DNA from: Datnioides undecimradiatus
Taxonomy: Eukaryota; Chordata; Actinopteri; Lobotiformes; Datnioididae
Reading direction: 5' to 3'
Assembly: GCA_008933995.1 (NCBI GenBank)
Contig: WARS01000043.1
Location: 534,501-598,500, forward strand
Length of the DNA: 64,000 nucleotides
Numbering within the stretch: position 1 is the first letter of the stretch; each line of letters starts with the position of its first letter. The notes beneath the pieces are model-generated. The model saw only the letters and a list, made by a program, of their open reading frames with translations, was not told the DNA's origin and ran no database searches. The translations under genes and the position numbers were made by a program. Below, in pieces: positions 11,778 to 25,400 of this stretch.

Positions 11778-14700
11778 AGTTGCACATGTGCACGTCGTCG
11801 CAGACACACACCTCAGTCTTTTATAACTCCCTCTGTGAGACTTTGGAAATGGCAGCCTTTACTCAGCTTCTCAGACTTACCATAAACATGAATACATTCA
11901 GTAAATTATTGATTGTGATAGGATGGAGCAGAGTGACATTGATACATGAAGAACCTATCATAGAAAGAGAGAAAGAGATGGAGCGAGTAAAAACCCACAG
12001 GGGAGAAAAGAAGGAGGAAGGAAAACAGCAGCGGAGAAGAGGAAGAAAGAAATAAGGATATTCAAATGTGTTTAACTGTATTATGTATGTATGGTTAAAT
12101 CTAAGTCCAAGTCTACAGAGTGTGTGATGACATGGGGCAACAATGATGAACATGACTGACTCAAAACTAGGTTAGTTCCTTTCGTTCTCATCGTGTTTGT
12201 GTGTCAGCCAAGAGGACGAGAGTTCAGATCTTCTTTCAAATCAAAGTGAGAGACACTGAGATTATACAAGCTTTTACTTAGCAGTAGAAAGAAAAGTCCA
12301 GCAAAGGGGGTTTAATCTACCATGTGATTGCTGCCTGACTGCAGTCGATCTGAACTGAGTTGGTGTGACACAGTGCTTTTAAAGGACACCTTTACAAAGC
12401 CATATCACAAAGTGGAGCGATAAAGACAAAGGCTATCAACAGAAGAACTCAAAAATACTTGACTGAAAGATTAGTTCTTTCATTCACAACAAAATAAACT
12501 TTTAACCAGCTGGTTTAAAGGAGCTCGTCCGAACATCGCTTGGACCGGGACAATAAAAGTCTGTTTAATCAGAAGCATTTTAAAATGCAAGTCATGGCTT
12601 TCAGAGATGTTTGGCATCTCACTGTCGGAGAGCAAAGGACGACATTTGTTAAGAGCAGTTAAAGCATCTTTCACCCTCCGTGGCACGGTGCCCACCAAAC
12701 AACCGATCCAAATGCTTACTCCTGAAGTATAGAACCATAAATCATGTTGGAATAATATCTTGATAGTGAGGACACGTTAGAAATGGAATGAACCGCTGGG
12801 TAAAAAGTCAATATTATACAAAAGTACAATAACCACACATTGGCTCTTGCTCCTGGCAAAACGTAGTAGCGCTTCAACTGAAGACAATGTAACTCTTGTT
12901 TCAGCAAAATATACCAAGAAATATGACTACACATACAGAATTACACACTTTTGTGTAATATATTATCACAGTATTGTTTATTTTCTATTCTGGGAAGCTT
13001 TTGCCTGATCAGGAGTCCCAGAGGGAGAAAGATACAATGTGTTGCTGTTCTTTTGTATTCAAAAGATCTCAGTGACTAAAATACACCGTAGGACAATGTG
13101 TGCTTTCAAGTGACTCATTTGTTAAATGGCCCAACAGTCGCTGACTTCTTCAAAGAGACTCTATGACATTCCAGAAATTCCTTGAAAAAAGAGAAAGGAG
13201 AGTGAAGAACAAATGTTATGCGATTCTGGCCATGATTCATTAACCTGATTTGGCTAAAGTGTGGCGTTGATATGTCTTTCCCTGTATTATTATTGGATTT
13301 GCTGAAATGTTATCTCAAACTTGAACTTTATCTTCCGTGACTAACACAAAGCAACCACACAGGCGATGTTTTGACACAACGACACTTCAGCAGAAGTGTG
13401 TGGGGTTGACAATGAAAATACATCTTTTTCCGTGATCATTTATGAACGTGAGTGCTCCTTGGAAAGCCAGATAGGACAGCTGTACCAGAACTGTGGGTGA
13501 GAACTGATAGCGCACGTGGTGAGTGGTGCTATCTGGGTCAGTTAGTATATCATATTACACATTGTGCCCAGTGCTGGCGCCCAGTCCCCGACAACAATCG
13601 AGAAGTGAGGGGTGAGGAAAGCAGGGAAAAGGAGGACAGGAAGTAAGACAAACTGGAGGAAAGAGTGAGAAGACTTCTTTTTCAGCTGTAATCAGTGATA
13701 AGTATAAGTGTGTTGACTACTTTAACGTCTAAACGTAATAAGTAAGAATTACATTTTTGAGTTTTAAACAAACCACAGAACGACAGGCATACTGTATCTT
13801 CTGAGAATGGCTAACCACTGAAAGTGAGCAGTGGTTTGCCTCTACTATATACATTATTATGCAATATTGACACACATTATGTACAATAATGTAGGCAGAC
13901 GCTGTTTTGAACTCTAGTCTGGAGTGTTTAAGTCATCTTTAATATAGGAACTAACCAAAATCCAATTATTCTTTCAGCTATTTCTTTGTGGTGTGTGCCA
14001 AGTTATTTAAGGTCCAGAAAATGTTTCACATTTTATTTCTAAATTTTGATTAATCACTTCTTGTGTCTTTAGAGCAACCTGGACTATCAAACAAAGTCCA
14101 GTCTATACAAATAAAGTGCATGATTTTAATATTTTGGTCAGTATTCATCTACATCTCCATCTATCAATCTATCCATATAAACAAGTGTATATATAGCTTT
14201 GTTGTTTATGTGGCATGCCTGATGTGTGACCTAGGTCAATGAACCAAAAGTACACAGCTGATACTCCTGTACTGACCTATATATGTATTTATATGCATGT
14301 ACATGCATATATAGTCACCATAAGATTAACACAAAGAAAAGACAAGCTAAGAAAGGTTAAACACCGAAACACATGCTGTATCATCAGCAATGTGAATTCT
14401 TCCACCACAAGGTCGGACACCAATATGCACCATGTCAGAGGAGAGTGACATGCTGTGCTGGAATGATTACCCAAGTAACAATCATGACGAATTTGGGTGC
14501 ATGAAAGCTTTTTCTTGCTTTTTGTTTATCACATGTCGCTTTCTTTTTACATATCGGACAGATGTATTCGCATTGTTTGCTCATTAAGGGGTCAAAACTC
14601 AAAATGTTTTAAAACTGGGCGCGGGCATTAAATCTGCGGGTCTCTGCCCTCTCCACAGAAAATCGATGGCTCATGCAGTTTTTCTGCTGATCATGTCTTA

Positions 14701-15660
14701 AGAGTCTGGAGGCCCCTCTGCACTGAGCAGTTTTTGGGCAGTCTGAGGTAAAAGCTGAGATAAAATATTTGGCCATCAATCCAATTTGGAGCTTTGGCAA
14801 CCAATCAAAAATAGAAATGACATAGAATAAACAGACTGGTTTGACATTTATTTTGTAATTGTCATTATTTAATTAAAGTTGAATGTTTTATTCAATATAT
14901 ATGTATTTATTTTATTCATGCATTCATTGCACAATGTGTTAGTCTTTGACTAAGCTTGCACAGTGTGACATGCAATAAACGTTTAATGAGCATTTTGTTG
15001 CAAAGGTGCAGACTTTCTCTGCCTGCATGTGCACGAATCACCAAGTTAATGTACATGACCTAGATAAGAGAAGTGCACATACATTTGCATCCATTGTTGG
15101 CACAAACAGAGAGGATGGAGCTCTCCAGCATGGTGCTGTGTCACACCGAGATATAAATAATTTCCACAGCCACATAAAACTAACAGGCAGAAGAGCCATA
15201 TGAGGGGATTCACCGAAAAAGGCCTTGAAGAAGTTCAAGACTGGAAGCCTGCAACACGAGCCGGCACATACGTCAGCACCGGGTGGTTATGATAGGTCTA
15301 ACAGTGAGGGGTGACTTGCAAGAATGGCCCTAATTCGAGGACAGAATTGAAGACAAGTGTTTTATAATGTGTTTAAATGCTTTCTTCTGGGTTGACCTTT
15401 TCCCCCCTGAGGTCTGATGTTGCATTTTCACTTAGGCTGAAAAATCAATAAATCCTTCGCACACGTAGACACACTTTGCAATTCTTCCACCCTGTCATAG
15501 CTCCCTCGCTGCCTTCTCTGCCCTCTGATTCTCCGTTCCTTCCATTAATCCCTCCCTCCCCTCATGCGTTGCTCCTGCTCAACGGGGCCAGGAGTTCATC
15601 CCGGGAGCCCTCTTCCTCAACCTGTCAGGATATTTCAGTGGTCTTGTGAAAAATACTTTC

Positions 15661-15664
<4 letters not shown>

Positions 15665-15691
<27 letters not shown>
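15665..15691. repeat. (GA)n microsatellite
   Basis: About 13 GA units, followed by purine-rich sequence and an interrupted (TG)n at 15808-15831. Confidence 0.9.
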
Positions 15692-17150
15692 GATATAAGC
15701 AGAGTAGAGAAGGAGGGAAGTAGTGACGAGGGAAGAAGAGAGATCAGAAGAGAAATACCAGGGATTATATATAGATTTGAAATGAGCAGAGGCTGTCAGC
15801 ATGTAAGGTGTGTGTGTGTGTTTGTGTGTGTGTGCACGCGTGTGTTGGCTGTCAGAGTCTATTAAAGGGAGTACTGCAACAGCCACAGAGGACAGACTCC
15901 CCTGTCTGTCAAGTGCTAGACAAACAACTCAACCACAGTTAATGTTGAGTCACTAGACGGGAACTTTCTCTCGATTTCAAGCTGTCACAACCAGTTACGT
16001 GTCAAAGAACAAGTGATGCACATGGAGTAATGAGATATTTTCAAAGCAATCAAGGGATTTTAAGTAGAAATACGCATCCATACACTGACTTATCAAACTT
16101 TTCACATAGTACTCGAGGTTACATTAACTTTACATACCAAACTAAGATACCAGACAAAAAACACTGAAAATTCAAAAGAACAAATGGCGAATGCTTTACA
16201 AACTAAAGGATGTTTTTTGAACACAGAGACCAACACATCTGCAACTTAAATTGCTGTCATGAGCCCAGCTAAAACAAATGTATTAATTGATCAACAGGAA
16301 AGAAATTAATTGAGTCATTTTGCCTGTACTTATGCGATTATTTGCAGGTTTTCTGAGTTTTCAATTAAAGTAAACTGAATTACTGTAGTTATTGGACTAG
16401 ACTAGCAGCTGTTTGAATATTTAATTTGGGAAGGAAATTAGGACGCTGATATCATCACTGAAAGAAAACGTCAGTTACAGCGTCAAAATGACCACAAGAA
16501 AATGTTTAGTTATTGTCCTTTTGTATATGAAAACCTCCTGAAATGTCGCAACTGGTTTTTCACAATCTCAGTACAGTAAATCAGTACCGGTACATTTATT
16601 TTAGTAAATGAGTTTGAGAAATGCTTGTTTGTATAATTTGTGCTGGAATTACAGAGCTTTGGGCCAAAGTCTGTTACATGCGCACCTGAAACCCAAAATA
16701 AGTGGGACATGAAATACAAAAGAGTAAATGCATAATCTTTCATTGTAAGTCAGGTGAGCAATGACACTAAATGCATGTTGGTTTCAAAAGAAGCTGGGCC
16801 GCTTGATATTTTTAGCAATTTAAACAGATGCATTCTTAAAAGCTCCGGGTCCACATTATTTAAATGGATTTATGGTGTAGGCCGTCGAGCACCGGGTCTG
16901 CAAATACTGCATTAATCCCACGGACCAGACACTGGGGTTAGATAAGGTCACGGGGGATGATGGCTGCAGGCACAGCTGAAAGACAATTAATACTTACTAA
17001 AACAATCACATGAGACTTAAGAGATAAAATGGTCTGGCCGGCGTTGTTTCATTTAAATAATTTGCTGCGCCTTCATCAGCAATGATTAAAGCTTTGAGTG
17101 CACTCTGAGTGCCAGTGGACAACAGCTGCAACCTGAAGCCTTCCTCCAGT

Positions 17151-17152
<2 letters not shown>

Positions 17153-17188
<36 letters not shown>
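17153..17188. repeat. (AC)n microsatellite
   Basis: About 17 AC units. Confidence 0.9.
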
Positions 17189-17190
<2 letters not shown>

Positions 17191-19330
17191 GAATCCTTTT
17201 ATGTTGCCCCAGAAACAATGTATTAACTACTAAACCACTTAAGTACCCGAGATGCACAGATGACACACGTAGCCTGGCCTGAACTTTGCAGTTATCCACG
17301 ACCTTTTGTCTCAGAAGACAGACTGTGGAACACTGGCACAGTGGGCTTAACATGGGACGACAGCATCCTTGAAACTTGTCGGCTTTTGAGCTTGTCTTTG
17401 TGTTACAGTGCATGACAGAGGGATATAATGCATGTGCTATATGGTCGAAGTCATGTGAGCATGAGTGTTTATAATGTAAGAAACAGTAAGAGAGTGTGTG
17501 TGTGTGTGTGGTGTAGGTGGATTATGGATTACTGTCTGTAAGCATCTTAAAGGCTAGTGGGACAAGGCTAGCACCCTGACATCCACCAACCCAACACACA
17601 CACCCACAGCACAGTGAGGGTTGTACAGAGTCACAGCAGACTGATTTACTGCTCCGCTTCGCAACTTTGTCAGTATCTAACGGGTGTGAGAGAGCCAAGA
17701 TCCCAAACATCAAGGCTGTCATCAGATGTGTTTGTTGATGCTGAGACAAAATTGACTTTTTATAATAAGAGGACATTCTAAAAAAATATAATAAAAGGAA
17801 ACCAATGCAATTTGACTCACATTGTGCAAGACAGAAACAACTTACATTACAGAGTAATTTTAAAAAACGTGGCCACATAATGCAGTCTTGCAGTGTAATA
17901 TAAAAGGCAATTATGTCACCAAATTAAAATGCTACAGCATGGCTGTAAAACGGCATAAACCACTGAGAGACAGCTATCACGCTAATTTCCATCATAAAAA
18001 GAACATTTTACATGAATGTAGGATAGTAAAAGTGGTCTTAAAGTTGATATTTTTTTATTTTCACAAAAAAAACAAAAAAATAATTTGAGAAGGAAGAATC
18101 CCATTTATAATATAAATGATAACTCTGATAACATCGTACTTTCACTGAACTTTCTGAAAGGTTTTGGGAGGCACTTTGCTCGTTTTGTTTTGAAAAGCAC
18201 TATAAATAAATCTACTCATACTTTCTCACTTCCTTTGGTTATCAGCTACATCAACATCAACAAGACCTCTGCTCTGAGTTTATCTACACTGCACAACCTG
18301 ATGAAATCTTACTGTTAAATACTGTGCTGACCTAAATAACTTGATGTAAATAGGACTAATTGAAAAAAACAAAAAAACAAAACATCAGCTGTGCCTCATG
18401 TACCAAATTAAATTTTTGAGTATGTTCAGTCTGGGGTCTACTGTCCCATTAAACAAAAAAAAAAAAAAATGTGAGACTTACTCCTACACCCTTTCTGTTC
18501 ACTTTAGACATGTGGCTGCGGTGCTCAGTAATTAACTTAAAGGAGATCAGCAGATCAGAAGAACCTGAGAACATCCTCATGTGCCTACGGGGGGATTGAC
18601 TACTCTGATGCTTTGGTCTGGAGGGAGACTCATCTTGTGTACGTGAGTGTCTGCATGTGTGTGTCAGACCTTTGTCTTCTGGTTGGTTAGCAGCTGCAGA
18701 GCGTCAACAAATCACAAAAATTCAGCTACTTAAGTTGACCTCAGGTAGGCTGACGTTGTCGGATTGCCACAAAACATTTTGCGTACACTATAGGTAAATA
18801 CAGAAGATGAATATGCCATTGGGTGTGGTGAACCAGGTTGAAAAAGATATTTGGAGCTGCGTAGTTTTATGATCTCTCCCTAATTAACCTGTCCAGTGAC
18901 ACAAGCATTTATTAAGAAAGCAGCGTAACCCTGCCGACCATCCTAACTTCTCCCCTGCCAGCAAACATCCATTTTAATTTAGCTGTGTTTGTCTACCATT
19001 AGCACAGTAACAAAAATAGTAAAAAAGTAAAAAAAAACAAAACAAAACATTAAAACAGTGAGGGGAAATTTAGAGATGCCACAAAACAGGGATGAGACAG
19101 GATGTTACCAAAATGTAAGTTCACGATAAACCTGACAACAACCAAATCACAAGGTGGCCAGACGGACTATTGGTGAAAACCATGTAAAAACAATTTCCTG
19201 GATTTTAAAATCCAGGCTAGTCTGGGACTTTTGTCACATGTCATACTCTCTCTCAATCCTGTTCTGGGGTGACCCAAAAACAGCAAATCTGTCTTACATA
19301 ATAACATAAGAAACAGCAGCTATGTCTCAC

Positions 19331-19458
19331 CTGGCTGCGGGGCTGTCATCAGTTCGCGCGTGTTGTGGTGAGTCAGAAGAGGAAGGACCCTCCTCCCCGT
19401 CCTGAGGCAGCTCTTCACATTCTGCCTCGCACCTCTCATCATCCAACAGCTCTGTGAT
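19331..19458 (-). CDS. fam13b: fam13b coding exon 5 (acidic linker)
   Basis: The acceptor is gtttgtctgcag and the donor ag|gtgagac. Length is 128 nt, starting in phase 0 and ending two bases into codon 277. It encodes ITELLDDERCEAECEELPQD followed by a Gly/Glu/Ser-rich stretch ending DDSPAA. Sequence identity to other FAM13B proteins is modest apart from the EELP core, so the call rests on the splice signals, phase continuity with both neighbours and the acidic composition expected at this point. Confidence 0.85.
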
Positions 19459-22400
19459 CTGCAGACAAACATATGTAACAGGTGCAAAAGGTTAGCACGT
19501 CAAAAAGGTTGATTTATTGAGATGATAAAACACAAGAAGACAAGGTACAGATACTACACATGTACTCCTCCTAATATTATTCTGGGCCATATGGGGCCAT
19601 AATGTGACTCTGGTCACATTACCCCACAGGTTGTGATATGCCAAAAGTGAAATAACATTGTGTTGGTTAAAAAATTATATATATATTTTTTAACACACAA
19701 GGTAGAAAGAGCAGATATAGATATATATACACAGTTATTCACACTGACATTAAACAGCCTTAGGAGAAAGGTCATTGGAAAGGATTATAGCTCTTATTGC
19801 TGGTCTTCTGGTCCTTGGCTGACTAAATATAAGATGAATAAAAGGTCACACTAAAGAATTACCTAACTAATATGCTACCAAAGTTGTCTCATGGAGCAGA
19901 TTTAGGATATCAGCAATTCATTCTGACCTCAGGAGTCTGTCATGCTAGGTAAAAACCTACACAAAAGCCTTTCCCTTTTCATTTTTATTAAGTTTAGTCG
20001 TGACCTTTAGGATCTTGAGATGGACTCTCCAGCACAGAGGAGAAAGAAAGAAAGGTGTCTATAATCCGTGCTCGCACATGCAGTACGTGTGCGTGCATGA
20101 CAGGAATGACATATTAGAGTTTGTTCCATAAGACATCTAAATATAGACGAAGCTAATGAGTAACACATTGACACGCCGGATGTAGTGGTAAGCAGGGGGA
20201 TGAAAACAGGATGAAAAAATAACAGAAGAGGGAGGGAGGGCTTCAAGTAGAGCTAAGTGATATATCATTTTCATGTTGACTTAGCAATGTGCCCATGCTT
20301 GACGGTCACATTGCAAAGGGATACAATGAAGCCAAGCGGGCCCACCATCAAACCGGTTTTACAACCATAAGATGAAATCTTTTTACCAATATTTAGCTTA
20401 TCTATTTAGATGATCTAAATTAAAACCTCTATATATCTGGTGAAATTCTGATTTTTAATGATTTTATAACATGTCATGCATTAAAGGAAATTAACAAGAC
20501 AATGTTGTGTTTCTCCCCAGTTCAGTCCCAGTTTAAAGGAAGAGCTCAATGCAACAGATAAGGAATGAAGACGACAGGAGAAAGGGCTAGAAAGGAGAAA
20601 AGAAGAGAAGAAGGAAGCCACAGAGGGCAGAGTGTAATGAATCTGACAGCAAACGGAGGTGGGAGATGGGAAGGGAGAGAAGGGAAGGGGGGTAGATGCT
20701 TTGAGGAGAAAGGGAGGGCAGTAAATACGTAGACAGAAATAACTCATCATAATACTGACAGCTGACAGAATGTGAATAAGACACAAACAAGATTCCTCGG
20801 GCAGTAGTTAAACAGAGATCAACAGCTCTGTTGTCCCTGCTATGTTAATCTGTCAGGTTACATTTGGTTATTCTCAATATATAGTAATAATGCTTTGTAA
20901 TATCACTAACTGATTACAGCTATATACCCAGGCCACAACAGCTTTGTACGCGCTGTTTGATGCAGTTAACACTTAAGTGGGGAAAAACCTGGAGGGAACA
21001 GGGGTTAAAAGGTCACGAACCAGCTTCGTCATTGTGAGACTTGCCTCCACATTACTCTGTTTGTCCTCGTTTCTATTCTCTTTCCTCCTTTACTCTTCTC
21101 AACAGCAATCCCATCTGCTGCTGTCACTGTGTCGTTGCTACGGCAACACCTCTGTTCCAAGAGCTGTGATAGGCTGTTGGGGAATTCTTGCACCGTCACA
21201 TGTGCAGATCAGGGAGGATGACTCACAACTCTCGCTCTGTGTGTGTGCGCGTGCGATTAGGTATAGAAGGCCTACGTTTAGGCAGCTTCAGTCCCATCTA
21301 ACATTTTTTTTTCTTTGAAAAATAAAAAGAGCACTTCAGAGTCACGTTAGCAGCACAAAGGGTTTTTTTGTGCGTGTTGGTGTGCAGCCGTGCAGAGACG
21401 CACTGTGACGTGCATCTTCGAGTGTAGGCGTCTGTAAAATGTTAACTAACTGACTAAATGCTGTGAAAAGCGGTGGGATGATCATTTATCACCACACCCT
21501 CTCACTTCAGTGCACTATATGTGTATGAACAGCAACAAAAGAGCAAGTGCACTCGGCGCTATACTTATTACACTTGCACACATGACCTTGAGTTTTGTGT
21601 CGATTGTTGCAATGGCAGTTAAACAGCTGAACTTATCTCAAAACTCTCCTTGTTATTCATTTGTCGTCTGAGTAAGTCAATGAATGTCAGAGGTAAACTT
21701 CAATTATGACTATAACTGTGCCCTGGGCTTCAGATGTCCAGTGTTATTTTAAATGGGGATATCTGTATATCTCTCTACTAGTCATGACTGCATTGTGAAA
21801 ATCTTAAATGTAAATCATACTTTAACACATTAAAAGGGCCTTTAATAACTGTGGCCATCACAGACATGCCCGCCTTGCAAGTAATACGCAAAAATAATGA
21901 TTAAAATTAAATCTGATTGGGTAAATTCATGCAGTCGCATAGTTTTAGACGAGTGGCCAAACCCGAATGACAGGCGAGAACAGTTGAGGCTAATGACTAC
22001 ATTCAATCAAGGGCGCAGTCACTACACAACAGCTTCCTGCTATCATCATCCGGATCAGTGTTCTTTCAGTATGAAATTGTTCTTGATTTTCTCAGGAGGA
22101 TCTGTGTGACCTTGATTCGAGGTCTGATCTACATTATTATCAGCTATTCACTGGTAATATGAATGAACGACACTGTGAATATAACCTTAGATTATACGCC
22201 AGCCACCAAGAGCGTATTTTATCAAGGCTGCTGATCAGTAATATGAAAGTCTGCGTATCTGTGAAAATACAAAACTCCCCTCATATATATACACACTCGA
22301 TAAAATGCAGACCTTGACATAATAAAAGTTGAATGTATAACTGTTCCCTGGGCTATAGAACATCACGCAGATGGTGTGCTCAGTGTTGTGAATATGATCA

Positions 22401-25400
22401 AAGCTCTGCTGAGCAAGTTATCAGAAAGCCTTTGAGGTGACGTAACAATATTAGAGGATAAGTGTGGTGTACATCTCCTGTCAGGATGACCTGGAATGGT
22501 CAGCTGTGGAGCTGAAAATATTATCCCCTTATTTAAGACTGTGGAAAATTTTAATCATTTTATGTCATGAATCAGAGTCAGAAAAGGACCCGTTGTGTTA
22601 TTTCTGTGTGTTATGTAGGCTTTTGATATACAATTACATCTCTGTATGATGTAAGTGTGCGCCTGAGTGGGTGAAGCGACAAAGCGGAGCGCGCCCTGGA
22701 ACAAAAGGTCTTGAACTTGGCCCTGGTTTAGCGGTGCGGTCCAGAGTGGAAAACAGAGAAAACAAGGCCCACTGACATCACTGGGTGAACTGTTAGTGGG
22801 CCAAGAACATGCAACAATGACAACTGACTGGGGCTGACATTACAAGTCTGAAACTGTGGCCTACATCTTTTCGAGGCTCTTTTATACTCCCCCTTTCATT
22901 CTCATGTTAGATAAACAGCAATACAGTGAAAACACTGCACCTCCACACAAAATCTGCTTTTTTTTTTTTTAACAGGCTCTGACGATGAGAGCATCAAGAA
23001 GACATGTTTTCCTTATTTGGAAAACTTTAAGTTTTGAGGTATTGTAGATTTATCCAGCTATGGAGCAGATGCTGAATGGTCGGGCAGATTCTGTTCTAGG
23101 GTGTGTATGTTGGCTTAAGGTTTTCTTTTAATGATTTCAAGCTTTTATGTGAAAATCTAATATTCATGGATTCCTCCTCATTTTTAATGCTATTTGCAGC
23201 CGGCTTGTTTTTTTCCTCTTTAAAGAAAGCGTAGCATGAGAAGGGTCTGAGTGTTGCTGGACTATTCAGGAGTGCAGGGTTTCATTTTTTTTATTGCCTT
23301 TGTTGTTTCCATTAGAAACACAAGGTTTCAGCCTTGGTCACGTGGTCCACTCCTGCTGTTCTGCACACAGGAGGAAAATACTGAAGAATACAGACAATAC
23401 GGGACCTCGGACATGTGCTAGCTGATGCAACAAAGCTGACCTACCATAGTTTTGGTTGTCAGTCATTGATTCAACGCACATTTCTAATAGCTAGAAATAG
23501 CTGATGAGATTAACTAGTAAGGCTGAAATGAAGAATTGCAGATTAAGGTATAAATCGCATAAATGAGCAGTGAATAAAAACACTGAGGTGCTGAACAGCA
23601 TAAGAGTAATCTGCTCACACATTTACGTGTCACATATCTAAGCTTGAGGAGTGATCACACTTTAAACCAGAGGGAGTTTTTTTTAGATTAAAATTTTAGC
23701 ATTCAAGTGGCAGAATTCACGCAAGATAAAAATCTCTTCACGCAAAGGTTTAAATGCTTGGTTTCTTCTCTCCGTGTGTTTTTGCTTCTTCTTGCCTGTG
23801 TAGCCGTACTGTTTCCCTCCAGCAGCACCACTGGAGATGAGCCCTCTGGCCTAACGTTCCTGCAGTGAGTGGGCTGGCGTGATCCATCTCCCATCCTTAC
23901 CTTCAAACGTGTTAGAGACTGATTCATAAACATTCACATTCTCTCCGACCACACATGAAATGCTGTCAAAGTAAACAAATCAACAGCGCGGCTGTGTATT
24001 TCTGAACACTCCATGGAAAAATCTGATGTGTGTAAGTGTGTGTTGATACTACATGTCCCCTGACAGCAATATCATACATCCCACCGACTGTCCAAGTAGG
24101 TCGCCACCTCCACCTTAAATAGGTTATTGCTTAACAGCTTATCACTGTGTCACAGGATCATATAAGTGTGTATGCTCCAGCCTGTATAGGTTGTTCCCTG
24201 CTGCTGAACATTATGACAGCCTCTGGTACTTGTAACATTACTCCGTTTACCCACTTCTTATTAATGTCCATAGTACAGCTATACGCATTCACGGTGCCAT
24301 CCGAAACATGGCTCCGCTCCAGATGTACTTGACTAAGTTGGCAGAGACAAAGTAATAGGACACATCCGGATTCATTTATCCTCCTAAGGTTAAACTAAGA
24401 AAGCTGGAGAAGTAATGCTGTCGTTAAGAGACTAATTAATTAAGTAGACAGTCAACACGCTACACGAGACGGCACTTAACCCCTTTAAAAATGTAGCATG
24501 CACAACTTTGCTGGATTACTTTATCTGTCAGTGTGTCGGCTGTTTGTTATTACACTATGTTCACGATCCCTGTGGCTTTTATTCAGACTTGACAGGATCT
24601 TTGGTTAAGGGGAGTCTCAGTTTTCTCACAGGCTTCTGTTGGATTTAAAATCTTCCTGTGTCATTTAAGCTTCAATTCATGACCGTCGCCTGCACGAAGG
24701 CAAGAGACACATTCTCACAACAAATCCCTATTCAGTTTTGTCAACTCTTTATCGTTTACTTCAAGAATGATGCTGCCGGTTCTCAGAGTCGAGCAATGCA
24801 CAAGGGCTTTTGTCGAACTCCTAATAGCTCGCGCGCTGTACGTTAAGTGTTTTGCTGCATACTCGTAGTATCGTTCTTGCAGTTGGCATGGAGTCAGTGT
24901 TTTTTTCCTTCCCCTTTTTCGCCTGGTAACACAAGGGGAAAAAAAAACAACAAATGTACACAAGGCTGAGATTCAGTGACCAAGTTTAGGCCAACAAGCC
25001 TTGTTTTCTCTACAGCAAATCCAGCAGTAGCCCTGAACACGGAGATACGAGCTTATTAAAATCGGGCAGTCTGCTTACTTTATTCACTACACATCGGTAC
25101 CGCCCTGTTGCTTCATCTCTGAGAGGCATGAATCAAAACCGAGATGTTGCTTTCAAATACCACAGGATACAATGTGTTTGATTACAGCTACCATGTTTTT
25201 TGTCTGGTGTGCATCCTAAGTCAAGGTGCTCAAAGGAATCAAAGCGGGCTCAATGACAGTCCAGCCGCTGTGTCATGGGCCATTCTCGGTCCTGAACTCA
25301 CAGGGGGGATGAATGAGCTCTGATTCTGATTATTTTTCCTTGCTCTACCCAGATATCCTGGCACGGCCAAGCTTCTTCAAACACTGAACCAAAATAAACA

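Larger units (their letters stand above)
5017..19330 (-). other. fam13b intron (14.3 kb)
   Basis: The second-longest intron. It contains several microsatellites, a dispersed repeat (9776-9985), the CCAAT cluster (11490-11665) and an 18-bp-period duplication (tgagataagactttga at 7611-7626 and 7629-7644). I see no coding exon in it, and the flanking phases do not require one. Confidence 0.85.

Noticed and set aside
11645-12055. 136-codon plus-strand open frame with a His-Thr run
   Set aside because: The run comes from a (CA)n microsatellite and the tail is from purine-rich sequence.
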